DNA from: Anaerolineae bacterium
GTDB lineage: Bacteria > Chloroflexota > Anaerolineae > Aggregatilineales > Phototrophicaceae
Assembly (NCBI GenBank): GCA_022823945.1
Contig: JAJEBK010000017.1
Coordinates: forward strand, 1 to 64,000
DNA: 64,000 nucleotides
Direction: 5' to 3'
Part shown: positions 27,128 to 35,740 of the stretch, one piece after another
Numbering within the stretch: position 1 is the stretch's first letter
How the letters are laid out: every line of letters begins with the position of its first letter
Position numbers and translations under genes: made by a program
The notes under the pieces: model-generated
Told to the model about the DNA's origin: nothing
Database searches by the model: none
Seen by the model: only the letters and a program-made list of their open reading frames with translations

Positions 27128-27755
27128 AGTTGCGAATCCTCTCGGCGAATTTTCTGGCCATTGTCGCTGGCTGGCTGGATTGTGTGATGGCACCACCTAC
27201 GATGATGCTGTGCGGCAGGCTGGGCAAGAGTTGTGGAAGCGCGTCCAGTGTAACACCGCCAGCGATAGCCAGCCGCGCATCGGGTAGGTTGCTTCGCAGC
27301 GCTGCCAGCAGGGCATAAGGAGCGGCTTGCGATGCTTGCAGGTCGTGCGCGCGGTGCAGGCAGAGCGCATCGCAGCCCAATGCCAGCAGCTGTCGTCCGC
27401 GCACAAGCGGATCCGCCACTTGCATCATATCCGCCATCATGCGTTTGCCATGTGTCCGGGCAGCCTGCGCAGCGCCGGCAATGGTGGCATCGTTCGCCAA
27501 TCCCAGCACTGTGATGATGTCGGTGCCAGCAGAGAAGGCGATATCGGCTTCCAGGTCGCCGGCGTCCATGATTTTCAGGTCGGCGAGCAGGGTCAGCGTC
27601 GGATACGCTGCGCGGATTTGCCGCACAGCGCGCATGCCTTCGCGGTAGATCAGTGGCGTGCCCACCTCGGCGATATCTATGTGCGGGCGCGCCTCGGCCA
27701 GGATATCCAGCGCTGCGGAGAGTTCGCCATCCAGCGCAAGCTGCAGTTTGGGCAT
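27105..27755 (-). CDS. hxlA: 3-hexulose-6-phosphate synthase (OMPDC superfamily)
   Basis: 216 residues. LQLALDGE at the N-terminus, then LADLKIMDAGDLEADIAFSAG (~60-80), the family DxKxxD signature, and VLGLANDATIAGA, as in HPS. Condenses formaldehyde with ribulose-5-P or does the reverse. The start is the ATG at 27755 (MPKLQL). A 3-keto-L-gulonate-6-P decarboxylase is the main alternative, but the neighbouring isomerase favours HPS. Divergent from the ribokinase. Confidence 0.85.
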   Translation of the reverse strand: MPKLQLALDGELSAALDILAEARPHIDIAEVGTPLIYREGMRAVRQIRAAYPTLTLLADLKIMDAGDLEADIAFSAGTDIITVLGLANDATIAGAAQAARTHGKRMMADMMQVADPLVRGRQLLALGCDALCLHRAHDLQASQAAPYALLAALRSNLPDARLAIAGGVTLDALPQLLPSLPHSIIVGGAITQSSQPATMARKFAERIRNYGHSRAD

Positions 27756-27829
27756 AATCGGGATACTCGTTCCTTGCCACAGAGGCGCAGAAGCAGAACC
27801 AGGAAAGTAATGCAAAAGAATTGAGCCAA

Positions 27830-27903
27830 GTAGGGGCGATTTTTTCGAGTCGCCCGCTGCGAACCCAATCACAATTCGACGGCGACCGGATAGCTCGCCC
27901 CTA
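27830..27903. repeat. Family C repeat (GTAGGGGCGA arms) between hxlA and ribokinase
   Basis: Outer inverted repeats GTAGGGGCGA and TCGCCCCTAC (27894-27903) enclose ~54 bp with internal GAGTCGCCCG/CGGCGACCG complementarity. It resembles a very small MITE. Related copies are at 38306-38449 and 59976-60000. Confidence 0.7.
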
Positions 27904-27928
27904 CATCGCACGCTGCCCGCTCTGTAGT

Positions 27929-27934
27929 TACAAT
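27929..27934 (+). promoter_or_regulatory. -10-like element before ribokinase
   Basis: TACAAT preceded by GT, 27 nt before the start codon at 27962. It sits just beyond the family C repeat, so the repeat would be close to the -35 zone. Confidence 0.4.
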
Positions 27935-27961
27935 ACCCACAACCGAAACAAGGAGGAGCGC

Positions 27962-28867
27962 ATGCCAGCCAAGATTGTCGTCGCAGGCAGTTTCAACACC
28001 GACTTGATCTCGTATATGCAACGTATGCCACGACCCGGCGAGACTGTGCATGGCGAGCGCTTCGTCACCGGTGCGGGTGGCAAAGGCAGCAACCAGGCAG
28101 TCGCGGCGGCGCGGCTGGGCGCGGATGTCACTTTCATCGGGCGGCTGGGCAAAGATGTCTTTGCCGAACTGGCTTATGAGATCTGGGATGCCGAAGGCGT
28201 TAATCGCGACTATGTGGCGCAGGATGATGAAGTGGCCACCGGCGTCGCGCCTATCTTGGTCGACAGCAACGGCGAAAATTCTATAGTGGTCGTGCTGGGG
28301 GCGAATCTGCGCGTGCAGCCAGCTGATATAGACGCGGCGCGCGACAAAATTGCGGGGGCCGACATCTTGATCGCGCAGCTGGAAATCAACCTGGATATGG
28401 TGGCGTATGCGCTGCAGGTGGCGAAGGCAGAAGGCGTAACCACGATTCTCAATCCCGCGCCGGCCGCCGCCTTGCCCGCCGAGACACTGGCGCTGGCGGA
28501 TTACCTCACGCCCAACCAGACAGAGCTGGAAGCGCTGGGCGATGGTGGAGATGTCGTCGAGGCGGCGCGCTCTTTGTTGACTCGCGATGATCAGACAGTG
28601 GTGGTCACCCTGGGCTCGGCAGGCGCGCAAATCGTGACTGGCGCGGATACGACAATTGTGCGCAGCTTTGATGTAGATGTGGTGGATACGACTGGCGCTG
28701 GCGATGCGTTTACTGCCGGGCTGGCGGTGGCGCTGGCAGAAGGCGCTGGGCTGGCAGAGGCTGTGCGCTTCGCCAATGCCACGGCGGCGCTGTGTGTGAC
28801 CAAGCCAGGCACCGCTCGCAGCACGCCGTATCGGGGCGAAGTTGCTGCGCTGCTGGCCAAGCAATGA
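27962..28867 (+). CDS. rbsK: Ribokinase (PfkB family)
   Basis: 301 residues. N-terminal VVAGSFNTDLISYMQRMPRP and TGAGGKGSNQAVAAARLGA (~38-56, PfkB signature 1), C-terminal VVDTTGAGDAFTAGLAVAL (~242-260, with catalytic Asp in GAGD). Phosphorylates ribose to ribose-5-P, or another furanose. AAGGAGGAG lies ~5 nt before the ATG. Together with the ribose-type importer, RpiA and HPS/PHI it suggests pentose use. Confidence 0.9.
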   Translation: MPAKIVVAGSFNTDLISYMQRMPRPGETVHGERFVTGAGGKGSNQAVAAARLGADVTFIGRLGKDVFAELAYEIWDAEGVNRDYVAQDDEVATGVAPILVDSNGENSIVVVLGANLRVQPADIDAARDKIAGADILIAQLEINLDMVAYALQVAKAEGVTTILNPAPAAALPAETLALADYLTPNQTELEALGDGGDVVEAARSLLTRDDQTVVVTLGSAGAQIVTGADTTIVRSFDVDVVDTTGAGDAFTAGLAVALAEGAGLAEAVRFANATAALCVTKPGTARSTPYRGEVAALLAKQ

Positions 28868-28897
28868 TCGGGCGCAAGTCGTGAAAACAACAATTTG

Positions 28898-28973
28898 CCA
28901 CCGAGGCACAAAGGCACAGAGAAAACCCTGCTTTTCTCTCAGTGTACTCTATCCAACTCGGTGTACTCGGCGG
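28898..28973. repeat. Family B hairpin repeat after ribokinase
   Basis: Left arm CCACCGAGGCACAAAGGCAC...GAGAAA, right arm TTTTCTCTCAGTG ... CTCGGCGG, followed by a run of T. A sister of 7847-7904; the flank before it (ACAATTTG) is also shared. It would work as a terminator for ribokinase. Confidence 0.7.
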
Positions 28974-29222
28974 TTATTTTTTTTGGGATTCCTTTTTTGG
29001 TTTCACTTCTGCGGTTAGGCTATTGCGTGATTAACCAAGTTGTATCGGGAAAACCAGCATGAGCAGCGATCTCAGCGGCAAAGTCGCTATCATCACCGGC
29101 GCGAGCAGTGGCATCGGCGCGGCGCTGGCGCGAGCCTTGTCCGGGGCGGGCTGTCGCTTGACATTGACGGCGCGTTCGCTGGAAAAGTTGCAGGCGCTGG
29201 CGGACGAATTGCCTGGCGAGAC

Positions 29223-29228
29223 CCTAGT
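29223..29228. repeat. Target site duplication, left copy (CCTAGT)
   Basis: CCTAGT, repeated exactly at 30228-30233. It fits NCTAGN, the six-base target known for IS481-type elements. The TAG on the reverse strand ends the transposase frame. Confidence 0.9.
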
Positions 29229-30174
29229 TGTATAGTCCCATATTGAGATGGTGTGGTTTTTGATGAAATCGTTCCGGTGTTTCTCGCCAACGATCACAGA
29301 TGAATTCATAGGGACTTCGCCCCTTCAGGGTCTTCAGTCTTTTGCCAAAATTGTATGCCTGCAAGAACAACTCCAGGTGCTGACGCAACTCTTCATCGTT
29401 CCGATAAAAGTAACGATAGACCGTGTTTTCTTTGATGCTTCGGTTGATGCGCTCGACTTGTCCGTTGGTCCAAGGATGATACGGTTTGGTCAAGCGATGT
29501 TCAATCCCGTGCGCTTCACAGATTTTATCGAACTTCAGCATGCTTCTGCGCCGCGCCCGCGCCTGATGGGTAAACTGTGTACCATTGTCGGTCAAGATGG
29601 TGTGAATCTTGTAGGGCACGGCTTTAATCAGCCGGCGCAGAAAAGCGCAAGCGTCCTCGCGTTTAGCTCTTTGATACAATTTAGCGAAGACAAACTTCGA
29701 TGTCCGGTCAACAGCCACAAAGAGATTTAGCTTGCCTTGATCGCTGCGGACATGACAGATGTCGAGGTGAAAGTAACCGATGGGATATTCTTTGAAGCGT
29801 TTTTTCTTGGCTGGTTTGCTTTCGGATTCAGGCAGCCGATTGATACCATGGCGCTTTAAGCAGCGATGTAAGCTGGAGCGCGTCAGATGGGGTATGGTCT
29901 CTTGCAGGGCGTAAAGGCAGTCATCCAAGGACAGGAGGGTCTTGCTGCGGAAGGCGACGATGATGGCTTCCTCTTGCGCGGACAAGACGGTGGAGCGGGG
30001 ATGCTTGGGTCCCATCGGCTGGTCTTTAACGGAGTCGCGTTTCTTCCACTTGGCAACAGTCTTGGGATTGATGCCGAAACGCTTGGCCAGTTTATTTATG
30101 CTCTCTTGACTATTTTGTATTTCTCGGCGGGTCGCCTCTGTCGTTGTGGCGCGTGGGTGTAGAACCTGTCCCAT
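29224..30174 (-). CDS. IS481-family transposase
   Basis: 316 residues. An N-terminal helix-turn-helix (INKLAKRFGINPKTVAKWKK, ~26-45) and a DDE integrase core: Asp in FHLDICHV (~135), Asp in ILTDNGTQF (~193), Glu in NGQVERINR (~240). Reading runs out of the element: the last sense codon spans the IS end, and the TAG stop lies in the target duplication. Its promoter is probably the TATAAT seen on the minus strand at 30207-30212, inside the end of the IS. Confidence 0.93.
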   Translation of the reverse strand: MGQVLHPRATTTEATRREIQNSQESINKLAKRFGINPKTVAKWKKRDSVKDQPMGPKHPRSTVLSAQEEAIIVAFRSKTLLSLDDCLYALQETIPHLTRSSLHRCLKRHGINRLPESESKPAKKKRFKEYPIGYFHLDICHVRSDQGKLNLFVAVDRTSKFVFAKLYQRAKREDACAFLRRLIKAVPYKIHTILTDNGTQFTHQARARRRSMLKFDKICEAHGIEHRLTKPYHPWTNGQVERINRSIKENTVYRYFYRNDEELRQHLELFLQAYNFGKRLKTLKGRSPYEFICDRWRETPERFHQKPHHLNMGLYN

Positions 30175-30227
30175 AGGGCATCCTTTTGACTATGTGATAG
30201 TACACCATTATAATCCGAGACTATACA
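29229..30227 (-). mobile_element. Complete IS481-family insertion sequence, 999 bp
   Basis: The ends are inverted repeats starting TGTATAGTC; 20 of the first 26 positions agree. One transposase gene on the minus strand fills the element. It is flanked by CCTAGT on both sides and lies inside the SDR gene. All parts look intact, so it is probably active or was recently. Confidence 0.92.
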
Positions 30228-30794
30228 CCTAGTTGTTCGCGCCGATATGCTGCAGCCGTCCGATATCGAGGATATGGTGAAGCGCACCCAAAAGCGATTC
30301 GGCGCTATCGATGTGCTGTGCGCCAACGCCGGCATCTTCATTCAGGGCGACTTCGCCGCGTATGACATGGACGCTGTGAGCGACATGCTGCGCATCAATA
30401 TCGAGGGGGTCTTGCGCTGCGCCCACGCTGTCATCCCTGTCATGCGTGAACAGTCCAGCGGCGATATCCTCATCACCAGTTCCATCGCCGGGCACGCCGA
30501 GCTGCATCGCGGCCCAGCCTATGGCGCGACCAAACACGCCCTCGAAACCATCGTCAACACATTGCGGCGACAATTGGCGGACGCTGGCATCCGCGTGATG
30601 TCGCTGGCGCCGGGCAAAGTGGCAAATGAGTTGTGGGGTTATGAAGACGCGGCAGAAATCGAGCGGCTTTCGGTAGCTGAAGGCGGCTGGCTGCGCTCGG
30701 ACGATGTGGCTGCGGCGGGATTGTTCATGCTCAGCCGTCCTCGTCATGTGACTGTGCGGACAGTGGTGATGGTGCCGCGGCATCAAGAGGCCTG

Positions 30795-31973
30795 ATGACA
30801 AAAACAGCGCAGGTTACATTGGGGCTGGAAGTCTTTCTGCGTGAGCGCCTCGATCTGGTTACTGGCAAGCGAGCCGCGCTCCTGGCTTGCCCCAGCAGCA
30901 TCGACAGCCAGTTGCGCAGCAGCCTGGAGCGATTGCGCGATGAGCCCGCCGTCAATATAGTCGCGCTCTTTGGTCCTGAGCACGGCCTGCGCGGCGATGC
31001 CCAAGCGGGCAGCCCTGTGCAAAACGCTCGCGACCCGCTCACGAATCTGCCTGTGCACAGCCTGTATGGAAAAACGCATAGCCCCACGCCAGAAATGCTA
31101 CGCGGCATCGATGTCATTCTCATCGACCTGCCCGATGGCGGCGTGCGCTTCTATACCTACCTGGCCACGGCGCTGAATGTCCTGCGAGCGGCGGCGGATG
31201 CCGGGATTACAGTTGTGCTGCTGGATCGTCCCGCGCCTCTGGGTGGCACGCGCGTCGAAGGACCCATCCTGCGCAGAGCCTGGCGTTCTTTCGTCGGTCC
31301 CTTTGAACTGCCAGTTCGTTATGGCATGACCATGGGCGAAATCGCGCAACTGGTCAACGCGGTGGAGATTGGCTGCGCCCTGACGATTGTGCCCATGCGC
31401 GGCTGGCGGCGGGATATGACCTACGCAGATACCGGGCTGCCTTTTGTGCCCTCGTCGCCCAATCTGCCCACGCTGGAGGCCATGCTGCTGTATCCCGGTG
31501 CCTGCCTGGTCGAAGGCACGAACCTGTCCGAGGCGCGCGGCACGACCAAGCCTTTTGAATACTTCGGCGCGCCCTGGATACATGCCGAAGAGCTGGCTGC
31601 AATCTTGAACGGGCTGGGTTTGGCTGGTCTGCGCTTTCGCCCCGTCTATTTCGTTCCCACCTTCAGCAAGCATCGTGGCGAGCTTTGCGCGGGCGTGCAG
31701 ATTTACATGCTCGACCGCGAAGCCTGCCAGCCGGTCGCCGCCATGCTGCATGTGCTGCAAGCGATCAAAATGCGCTATGCGAACGACTTCGCCTGGCGCG
31801 AATCGTGGCAAGCCGCTGCGCCAACACCCATCGACCTGCTCTATGGCAGCGACGACCTGCGGCTTGCGCTCGACGCGGGGCAGCCTGTGGACGAGCTGAT
31901 CGCCGGCTGGACGGCCGATCTGCGCGGGTTCGAGGCGCTGCGGGCGGAGCATCTGCTTTATGGGGATGGGTAG
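30795..31973 (+). CDS. DUF1343 / NamZ-like exo-beta-N-acetylmuramidase (GH171)
   Basis: 392 residues, the family length. FGPEHGLRGDAQAG (~60-73) carries the conserved Glu-His pair, followed by VHSLYGKTHSPTPEMLRGIDVILIDLPDGGVRFYTY and EGTNLSEARGTTKPFEYFGAPWI (~236-258), all hallmarks. Removes terminal MurNAc from muropeptide-derived chains. No signal peptide, so it probably acts inside on imported sugars. The start overlaps the stop of the broken SDR gene. Confidence 0.88.
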   Translation: MTKTAQVTLGLEVFLRERLDLVTGKRAALLACPSSIDSQLRSSLERLRDEPAVNIVALFGPEHGLRGDAQAGSPVQNARDPLTNLPVHSLYGKTHSPTPEMLRGIDVILIDLPDGGVRFYTYLATALNVLRAAADAGITVVLLDRPAPLGGTRVEGPILRRAWRSFVGPFELPVRYGMTMGEIAQLVNAVEIGCALTIVPMRGWRRDMTYADTGLPFVPSSPNLPTLEAMLLYPGACLVEGTNLSEARGTTKPFEYFGAPWIHAEELAAILNGLGLAGLRFRPVYFVPTFSKHRGELCAGVQIYMLDREACQPVAAMLHVLQAIKMRYANDFAWRESWQAAAPTPIDLLYGSDDLRLALDAGQPVDELIAGWTADLRGFEALRAEHLLYGDG

Positions 31974-31997
31974 CAGCTGGGGATTTTGCGCGAAGAC

Positions 31998-33236
31998 TCA
32001 CACCCCATCCACAATCTCGCGAGCGATTTTCAGCAATTCATCGCGGCGGCTGTCATCTACATCGCGACTTTCGAAATAACGTGCGAGCAACTCCAGCGGC
32101 GTGAGTTCTTCCGCGCTTTTGCCCAGCCGTGTGCGCGCGCTCCGCTCTATATCCTTGCGCAAGCCCGCCAGGTGAAAAATGCCCGACCGCCGCAGCGCCC
32201 GTTGAATCTGCCCGTCGTTTAGCAGCGCCTCGCTTTCCGGCGTGAGGTCGATGTGCAGCCGCAGCACGACATCGCGCAATTCCTGCGATTCCAGCGCTGC
32301 CAGCACTGACTGGGTCGGGTCGGGGCTATCGCGGCAATCGACCTCGATGGTCAGCAGCTTGCGCGCATTCAACTGCACGAATTGCCAATCGGCATGTCCG
32401 CGCCACAGCTCGACCCAGCAAAAGCCTTTGGCCGCGCCTTCTTCACCAAAGTCGATGCGCTCGATGCTGCCGCTGTAGACCACTGGCGGCATATCGGCTC
32501 GCCCATGAGTCATATTCTGGTGCTGATGGATATGCCCCAGCGCGACATAATCCCAACCCGCGCCGGCAACGCAATCCAGCCCCACCGCCACATCGCGCCC
32601 CAGCATGATGCCGCGCTCGCTGCCCCACATCGCGCCTTCCAGCGTAAAATGCCCGGCCAGGAGCTTTGGCGCATCGTCATTCGCCAGCGTCTGTGCCTGC
32701 TGCGCCAGCATTGCCAATTGCTCCATCAGCGCCTGCTTCAGCGCTTCGTCCTGTTCGGTGATTGTCCCGCGCATGTCGACATCTGCCAGCAGCCGCGCGC
32801 GCATGGGATAAGGCGCAGCGCCCAGCACGACATCGCCGCGCCGGGTGCTGATGCGCCGCGTTTCGTAGTCCTGCGCCACCCAGATGCCAGCCAGCGCCAG
32901 GGTGTCAAATATCTCGATGCTGGAGGCTTTGGCGGCATTCAAGGGCAGATCGTGATTGCCCGCCAGCAGCAGAGTTGGCGCAAGCCGGGACATCCGCAAG
33001 ACCCGCTCCGCAAATGCGCGCTGTATGGTCGGGTTAGGGCTGCGCGTGCGAAAAGCATCGCCAGCGAAAACAACCAGATCCACTTCGCGGGACTCGGCAA
33101 AGTCGATCATCTCGTCCAGTCGCGCCAGGAAGTCGACTATGCGGCTGCTGATGCCGCGCTGTGGGTCGGTCTTGCCGAAATTGGCCATGCCGACATGCAC
33201 GTCGGCGAAGTGCAAAACGCGGATGGGCGGCTTCAT
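31998..33236 (-). CDS. SbcD/Mre11-like metallophosphoesterase nuclease
   Basis: 412 residues. The phosphoesterase metal motifs are all present: HFADVHVG (~9), FAGDAFR (~55), LAGNHDLP (~88), LAGHFT (~193) and ALGHIHQHQ (~232). This is the nuclease subunit of a Mre11-Rad50-type DNA-end processing complex. No sbcC/rad50 ATPase gene is next to it, which is unusual. The gene upstream (9 nt) encodes a 129-residue unknown protein, and the two probably form an operon. Confidence 0.88.
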   Translation of the reverse strand: MKPPIRVLHFADVHVGMANFGKTDPQRGISSRIVDFLARLDEMIDFAESREVDLVVFAGDAFRTRSPNPTIQRAFAERVLRMSRLAPTLLLAGNHDLPLNAAKASSIEIFDTLALAGIWVAQDYETRRISTRRGDVVLGAAPYPMRARLLADVDMRGTITEQDEALKQALMEQLAMLAQQAQTLANDDAPKLLAGHFTLEGAMWGSERGIMLGRDVAVGLDCVAGAGWDYVALGHIHQHQNMTHGRADMPPVVYSGSIERIDFGEEGAAKGFCWVELWRGHADWQFVQLNARKLLTIEVDCRDSPDPTQSVLAALESQELRDVVLRLHIDLTPESEALLNDGQIQRALRRSGIFHLAGLRKDIERSARTRLGKSAEELTPLELLARYFESRDVDDSRRDELLKIAREIVDGV

Positions 33237-33245
33237 GCGCCGCGC

Positions 33246-33635
33246 TCACTCGCCCGGGCGGTGGTCTTCGTCACCAGTACCGACCGGCTCGTTGGTGGTG
33301 GTGACGCTGGTCCATTGTGGATGATCGCCGCGCAGATGCCCAAAGATGGGTTTTTCGTTGCGCAAGATATCGACAAATGCGTGGATATCGCCGATTTCCA
33401 TGAAGATCGCGCCGCGGCGATTGGCGATATCGACCTGCGGAGCGGGCACGGGGCTGTCGGGCGCGAGGAAATAGACATCCAGGCGATACTCTTGCTGATC
33501 GCCCGTGCCAGTGCTGCTGCAGCGCACCAAGCCGCGGATCTGCGCCTGCACCTCGCCGAAGTCGCGTACTTCCAACTGCCGCCAAATGACCATGTATCGC
33601 TTGATTTCAAAGACCGCCACGCGCTGGTCTGCCAT
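33246..33635 (-). CDS. Hypothetical protein upstream of the SbcD-like nuclease
   Basis: 129 residues, no signal peptide, no membrane segment, no family recognised. Alternating strands (YRLDVYFLAP, GAIFMEIGDI) and a charged C-terminal tail (GTGDEDHRPGE). The stop is 9 nt before the nuclease start, so co-expression is likely. GGAC-type ribosome site before ATG at 33635. Confidence 0.7.
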   Translation of the reverse strand: MADQRVAVFEIKRYMVIWRQLEVRDFGEVQAQIRGLVRCSSTGTGDQQEYRLDVYFLAPDSPVPAPQVDIANRRGAIFMEIGDIHAFVDILRNEKPIFGHLRGDHPQWTSVTTTNEPVGTGDEDHRPGE

Positions 33636-33739
33636 CGCAATCGTCCTGAGTCTTTGTCTTGTTGAACCTGCCGCTTCATTTTAGCACTGCCGGCGCGAAT
33701 TTGCTGAACAGTTCAGCCCGCCAGATACGCAAGTGGGTT

Positions 33740-33836
33740 TCATACGCGGACGAGGCGACGACTCGCTCCCTACAGCAAATTCTGCAAAGCATCTACCTCC
33801 CTCCCGCCTCTTCGGGGCGGACCGAGTGGGTTGGGC
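33740..33836. repeat. Degenerate family C and family A repeats in a 250 nt gap
   Basis: A C-like unit (GACGAGGCGACGACTCG, then CTCCCTAC) and a worn A-like unit (CCTCCCTCCCGCC, TTCGGGGCGGACCGAGTGGG). The gap also holds the -10 before the dioxygenase gene. No gene is seen in it. Confidence 0.6.
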
Positions 33837-33850
33837 ACCGACCGCTATGC

Positions 33851-33856
33851 TACAAT
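33851..33856 (+). promoter_or_regulatory. Extended -10 element before the first PhyH gene
   Basis: TACAAT preceded by TGC. Transcription would start near 33863 and read the two dioxygenases, the kinase and the shikimate-dehydrogenase-like gene. Confidence 0.45.
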
Positions 33857-33903
33857 AGCGTACACAAAATGAAACGAGCATGATATTCAGCGAGGGCTTT
33901 CTC

Positions 33904-34929
33904 ATGCAAGTCGCAGAATCAGCCACGCGCGCTTACGAACAAGTGCTTGTCAGCGTGGAACAGTACAAAGCCTTCCGCCGCGATGGATTTCTGCATGTGC
34001 CAGGACTAATCGCGCGAGACGAGGTGGCGCAATTGGCGCGCTTCACCGAAGACATGATGGCAGGTCGCTGCAGCCTGCCTGGCATCCCCGTGCCGCCCGC
34101 CGACCTGGACGAAGCAGAACGCCGCCAGTTCTATGAGCGCATCCACATGCCGCATCGCAGCGCAGAACTCGCCGAGCGCTTCCTGCTGCACCCGCGCGTG
34201 GTGGATGTGCTGGAAGCGCTGATTGGTCCCGATGTGCTGGCGCTGCAAACCATGCTCTTTTTCAAGCAGCCAGGCCAAGCCGGGCAGGGCTTTCATCAAG
34301 ATTCTTATTACATCCCCACCCAGCCCGATAGCTTGATCGGCGCTTGGATCGCCATTGACGCCGCCACCGAAGAAAACGGCTGTTTGTGGATGACGCCCGG
34401 CTCCCAGATCGAGCCGATTTATCCCGACTGCGATGGCGCGTCTGAACAAGGCGACACCTTGCTGGACGATATCCCCGCCATCCAGTCCGCCAGCCACCCC
34501 GACCCTGAGGTCAACACGCTGGCGAAAATCGCCCTGCGCTATGGCAACGAAATCCCCGTGCCCGCCCAGCCCGGCGATGTCATTTTCTTCGGCGGGCACA
34601 TCTTCCATCGCTCGCACCGCAACCAGGCCGATCGTTCTCGCCGCGCCTTTGTGAGCCACTATTGCAACGCTCGCTCGCGCGTGCCGTGGAATCATGGCAT
34701 TCCCTACGCGGGCGAAGACGAAGGCACCGCCGCCAATCATGTGCACATCCTGGCGCGCGGCAGCACCCACCTGCCCTATGCCCAACCGATTTTTGGTACG
34801 CCCTGCGCCGCCAATATGCCCCAGCTTTATGGCGAACGTTTTGATGACCAGCGCACGCGCTCAATGATGGGCGATGGCAACGGCTTCATGGTGCTGGTGC
34901 CACATGACGAAGCCGCCCATGACCACTAG
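33904..34929 (+). CDS. Phytanoyl-CoA dioxygenase (PhyH) family protein 1
   Basis: 341 residues. Fe(II)/2-oxoglutarate fold: FHQDSYYIPT (~135) gives the His-x-Asp metal pair, and IFHRSHRNQADRSRRAF (~240) gives the distal His and the Arg that binds 2-oxoglutarate. The ATG at 33904 is preferred (GAGGG upstream); 33880 is also in frame. Hydroxylates an unknown small molecule. Starts a run of four genes with a second PhyH, an FGGY kinase and an SDH-like enzyme. Confidence 0.85.
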   Translation: MQVAESATRAYEQVLVSVEQYKAFRRDGFLHVPGLIARDEVAQLARFTEDMMAGRCSLPGIPVPPADLDEAERRQFYERIHMPHRSAELAERFLLHPRVVDVLEALIGPDVLALQTMLFFKQPGQAGQGFHQDSYYIPTQPDSLIGAWIAIDAATEENGCLWMTPGSQIEPIYPDCDGASEQGDTLLDDIPAIQSASHPDPEVNTLAKIALRYGNEIPVPAQPGDVIFFGGHIFHRSHRNQADRSRRAFVSHYCNARSRVPWNHGIPYAGEDEGTAANHVHILARGSTHLPYAQPIFGTPCAANMPQLYGERFDDQRTRSMMGDGNGFMVLVPHDEAAHDH

Positions 34930-34942
34930 CAGGAGCGACAAG

Positions 34943-35740
34943 ATGATCTTTGATGCGCCTTATGCCGTTTCCGATGCGCAAGTGGCCGCCTACCAGCGCG
35001 ATGGCCACATCCTGCTGGATGATGTGCTGCCCGCGCAGCATATCGAGCCGTATCACCAAGCTATCGTGCAGACAGTCGCCCGGCGCAACACAGAAACGCG
35101 CGCGCTGAAAGACCGCGACACCTATGGCATGGCTTTCTTGCAGACGGCGAACTTGTGGGAGCACAGCGCAGTCGTCAAGGAATATGTCATGGCGCGGCGC
35201 TTCGCTGGCATCGCAGCGCGGCTGCTGAATGTGCGGCGCGTGCGGCTCTATCATGATCAAGCGCTATTCAAAGAAGCGGGCGGCGGACTTACGCCCTGGC
35301 ACCAAGACCAGCATTATTGGCCCCTCGCCACCGACAAGACCATCACCATGTGGATGACATTGGCGAATATCCATGCCGAAATGGGCACATTGCGCTTTGC
35401 ATCGGGCTCGCACGCCGAAGGCTACCTGGGCGACATCCCGATTTCGGACGAATCGGAGGCACAGCTGCGCGCCTTCGTGCAAGAGCGGGGCTTCACGCTG
35501 CAGCAGGCAGAGACCATGCGCGCCGGCAGCGCCACCTTCCACAGCGGCTGGACCTTGCATTCTGCGCCGCCGAATGTGTCGGACTCGCTGCGCCCCGCTA
35601 TGACCGTCATCTATTACGCCGATGGCGCGCTGGTGGGCGAACTGGATAACAAAAACCGGGTGGGAGACCGCAACCGCTGGCTGCCCGGCACGCAGCCCGG
35701 TGAATTGGCGGCCACGCATTTGAATCCCGCGCTGGGGTGA
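34943..35740 (+). CDS. Phytanoyl-CoA dioxygenase (PhyH) family protein 2
   Basis: 265 residues. TPWHQDQHYWPL (~117-128) carries the His-x-Asp metal pair; FHSGWTLHSAPPN (~200) has the distal His, with an Arg (SLRPAM) just after. A distinct subfamily from protein 1, not a recent duplicate. AGGAG lies 8 nt before the ATG, 13 nt after the first dioxygenase stop. Stop overlaps the kinase start. Confidence 0.85.
   Translation: MIFDAPYAVSDAQVAAYQRDGHILLDDVLPAQHIEPYHQAIVQTVARRNTETRALKDRDTYGMAFLQTANLWEHSAVVKEYVMARRFAGIAARLLNVRRVRLYHDQALFKEAGGGLTPWHQDQHYWPLATDKTITMWMTLANIHAEMGTLRFASGSHAEGYLGDIPISDESEAQLRAFVQERGFTLQQAETMRAGSATFHSGWTLHSAPPNVSDSLRPAMTVIYYADGALVGELDNKNRVGDRNRWLPGTQPGELAATHLNPALG

Larger units (their letters stand above)
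29059..30795 (+). pseudogene. Short-chain dehydrogenase interrupted by an IS481-family insertion
   Basis: Exons 29059-29228 and 30234-30795 join perfectly once the IS and one target copy are removed, giving ...GETLV-VRADMLQ.... Rebuilt protein ~243 residues: GASSGIGAALA (NAD(P) site), CANAG, catalytic Ser in ITSSIAG, and YGATK (Tyr-x-x-x-Lys). Its stop overlaps the NamZ gene start (TGATG), so the two formed an operon. The insertion looks recent since no other damage is visible. The split kills the enzyme and may be polar on NamZ. Confidence 0.9.

Noticed and set aside
29059-29235. Short SDR fragment as a complete small gene
   Set aside because: It stops only because of the IS; the rest continues exactly after the IS at 30234.
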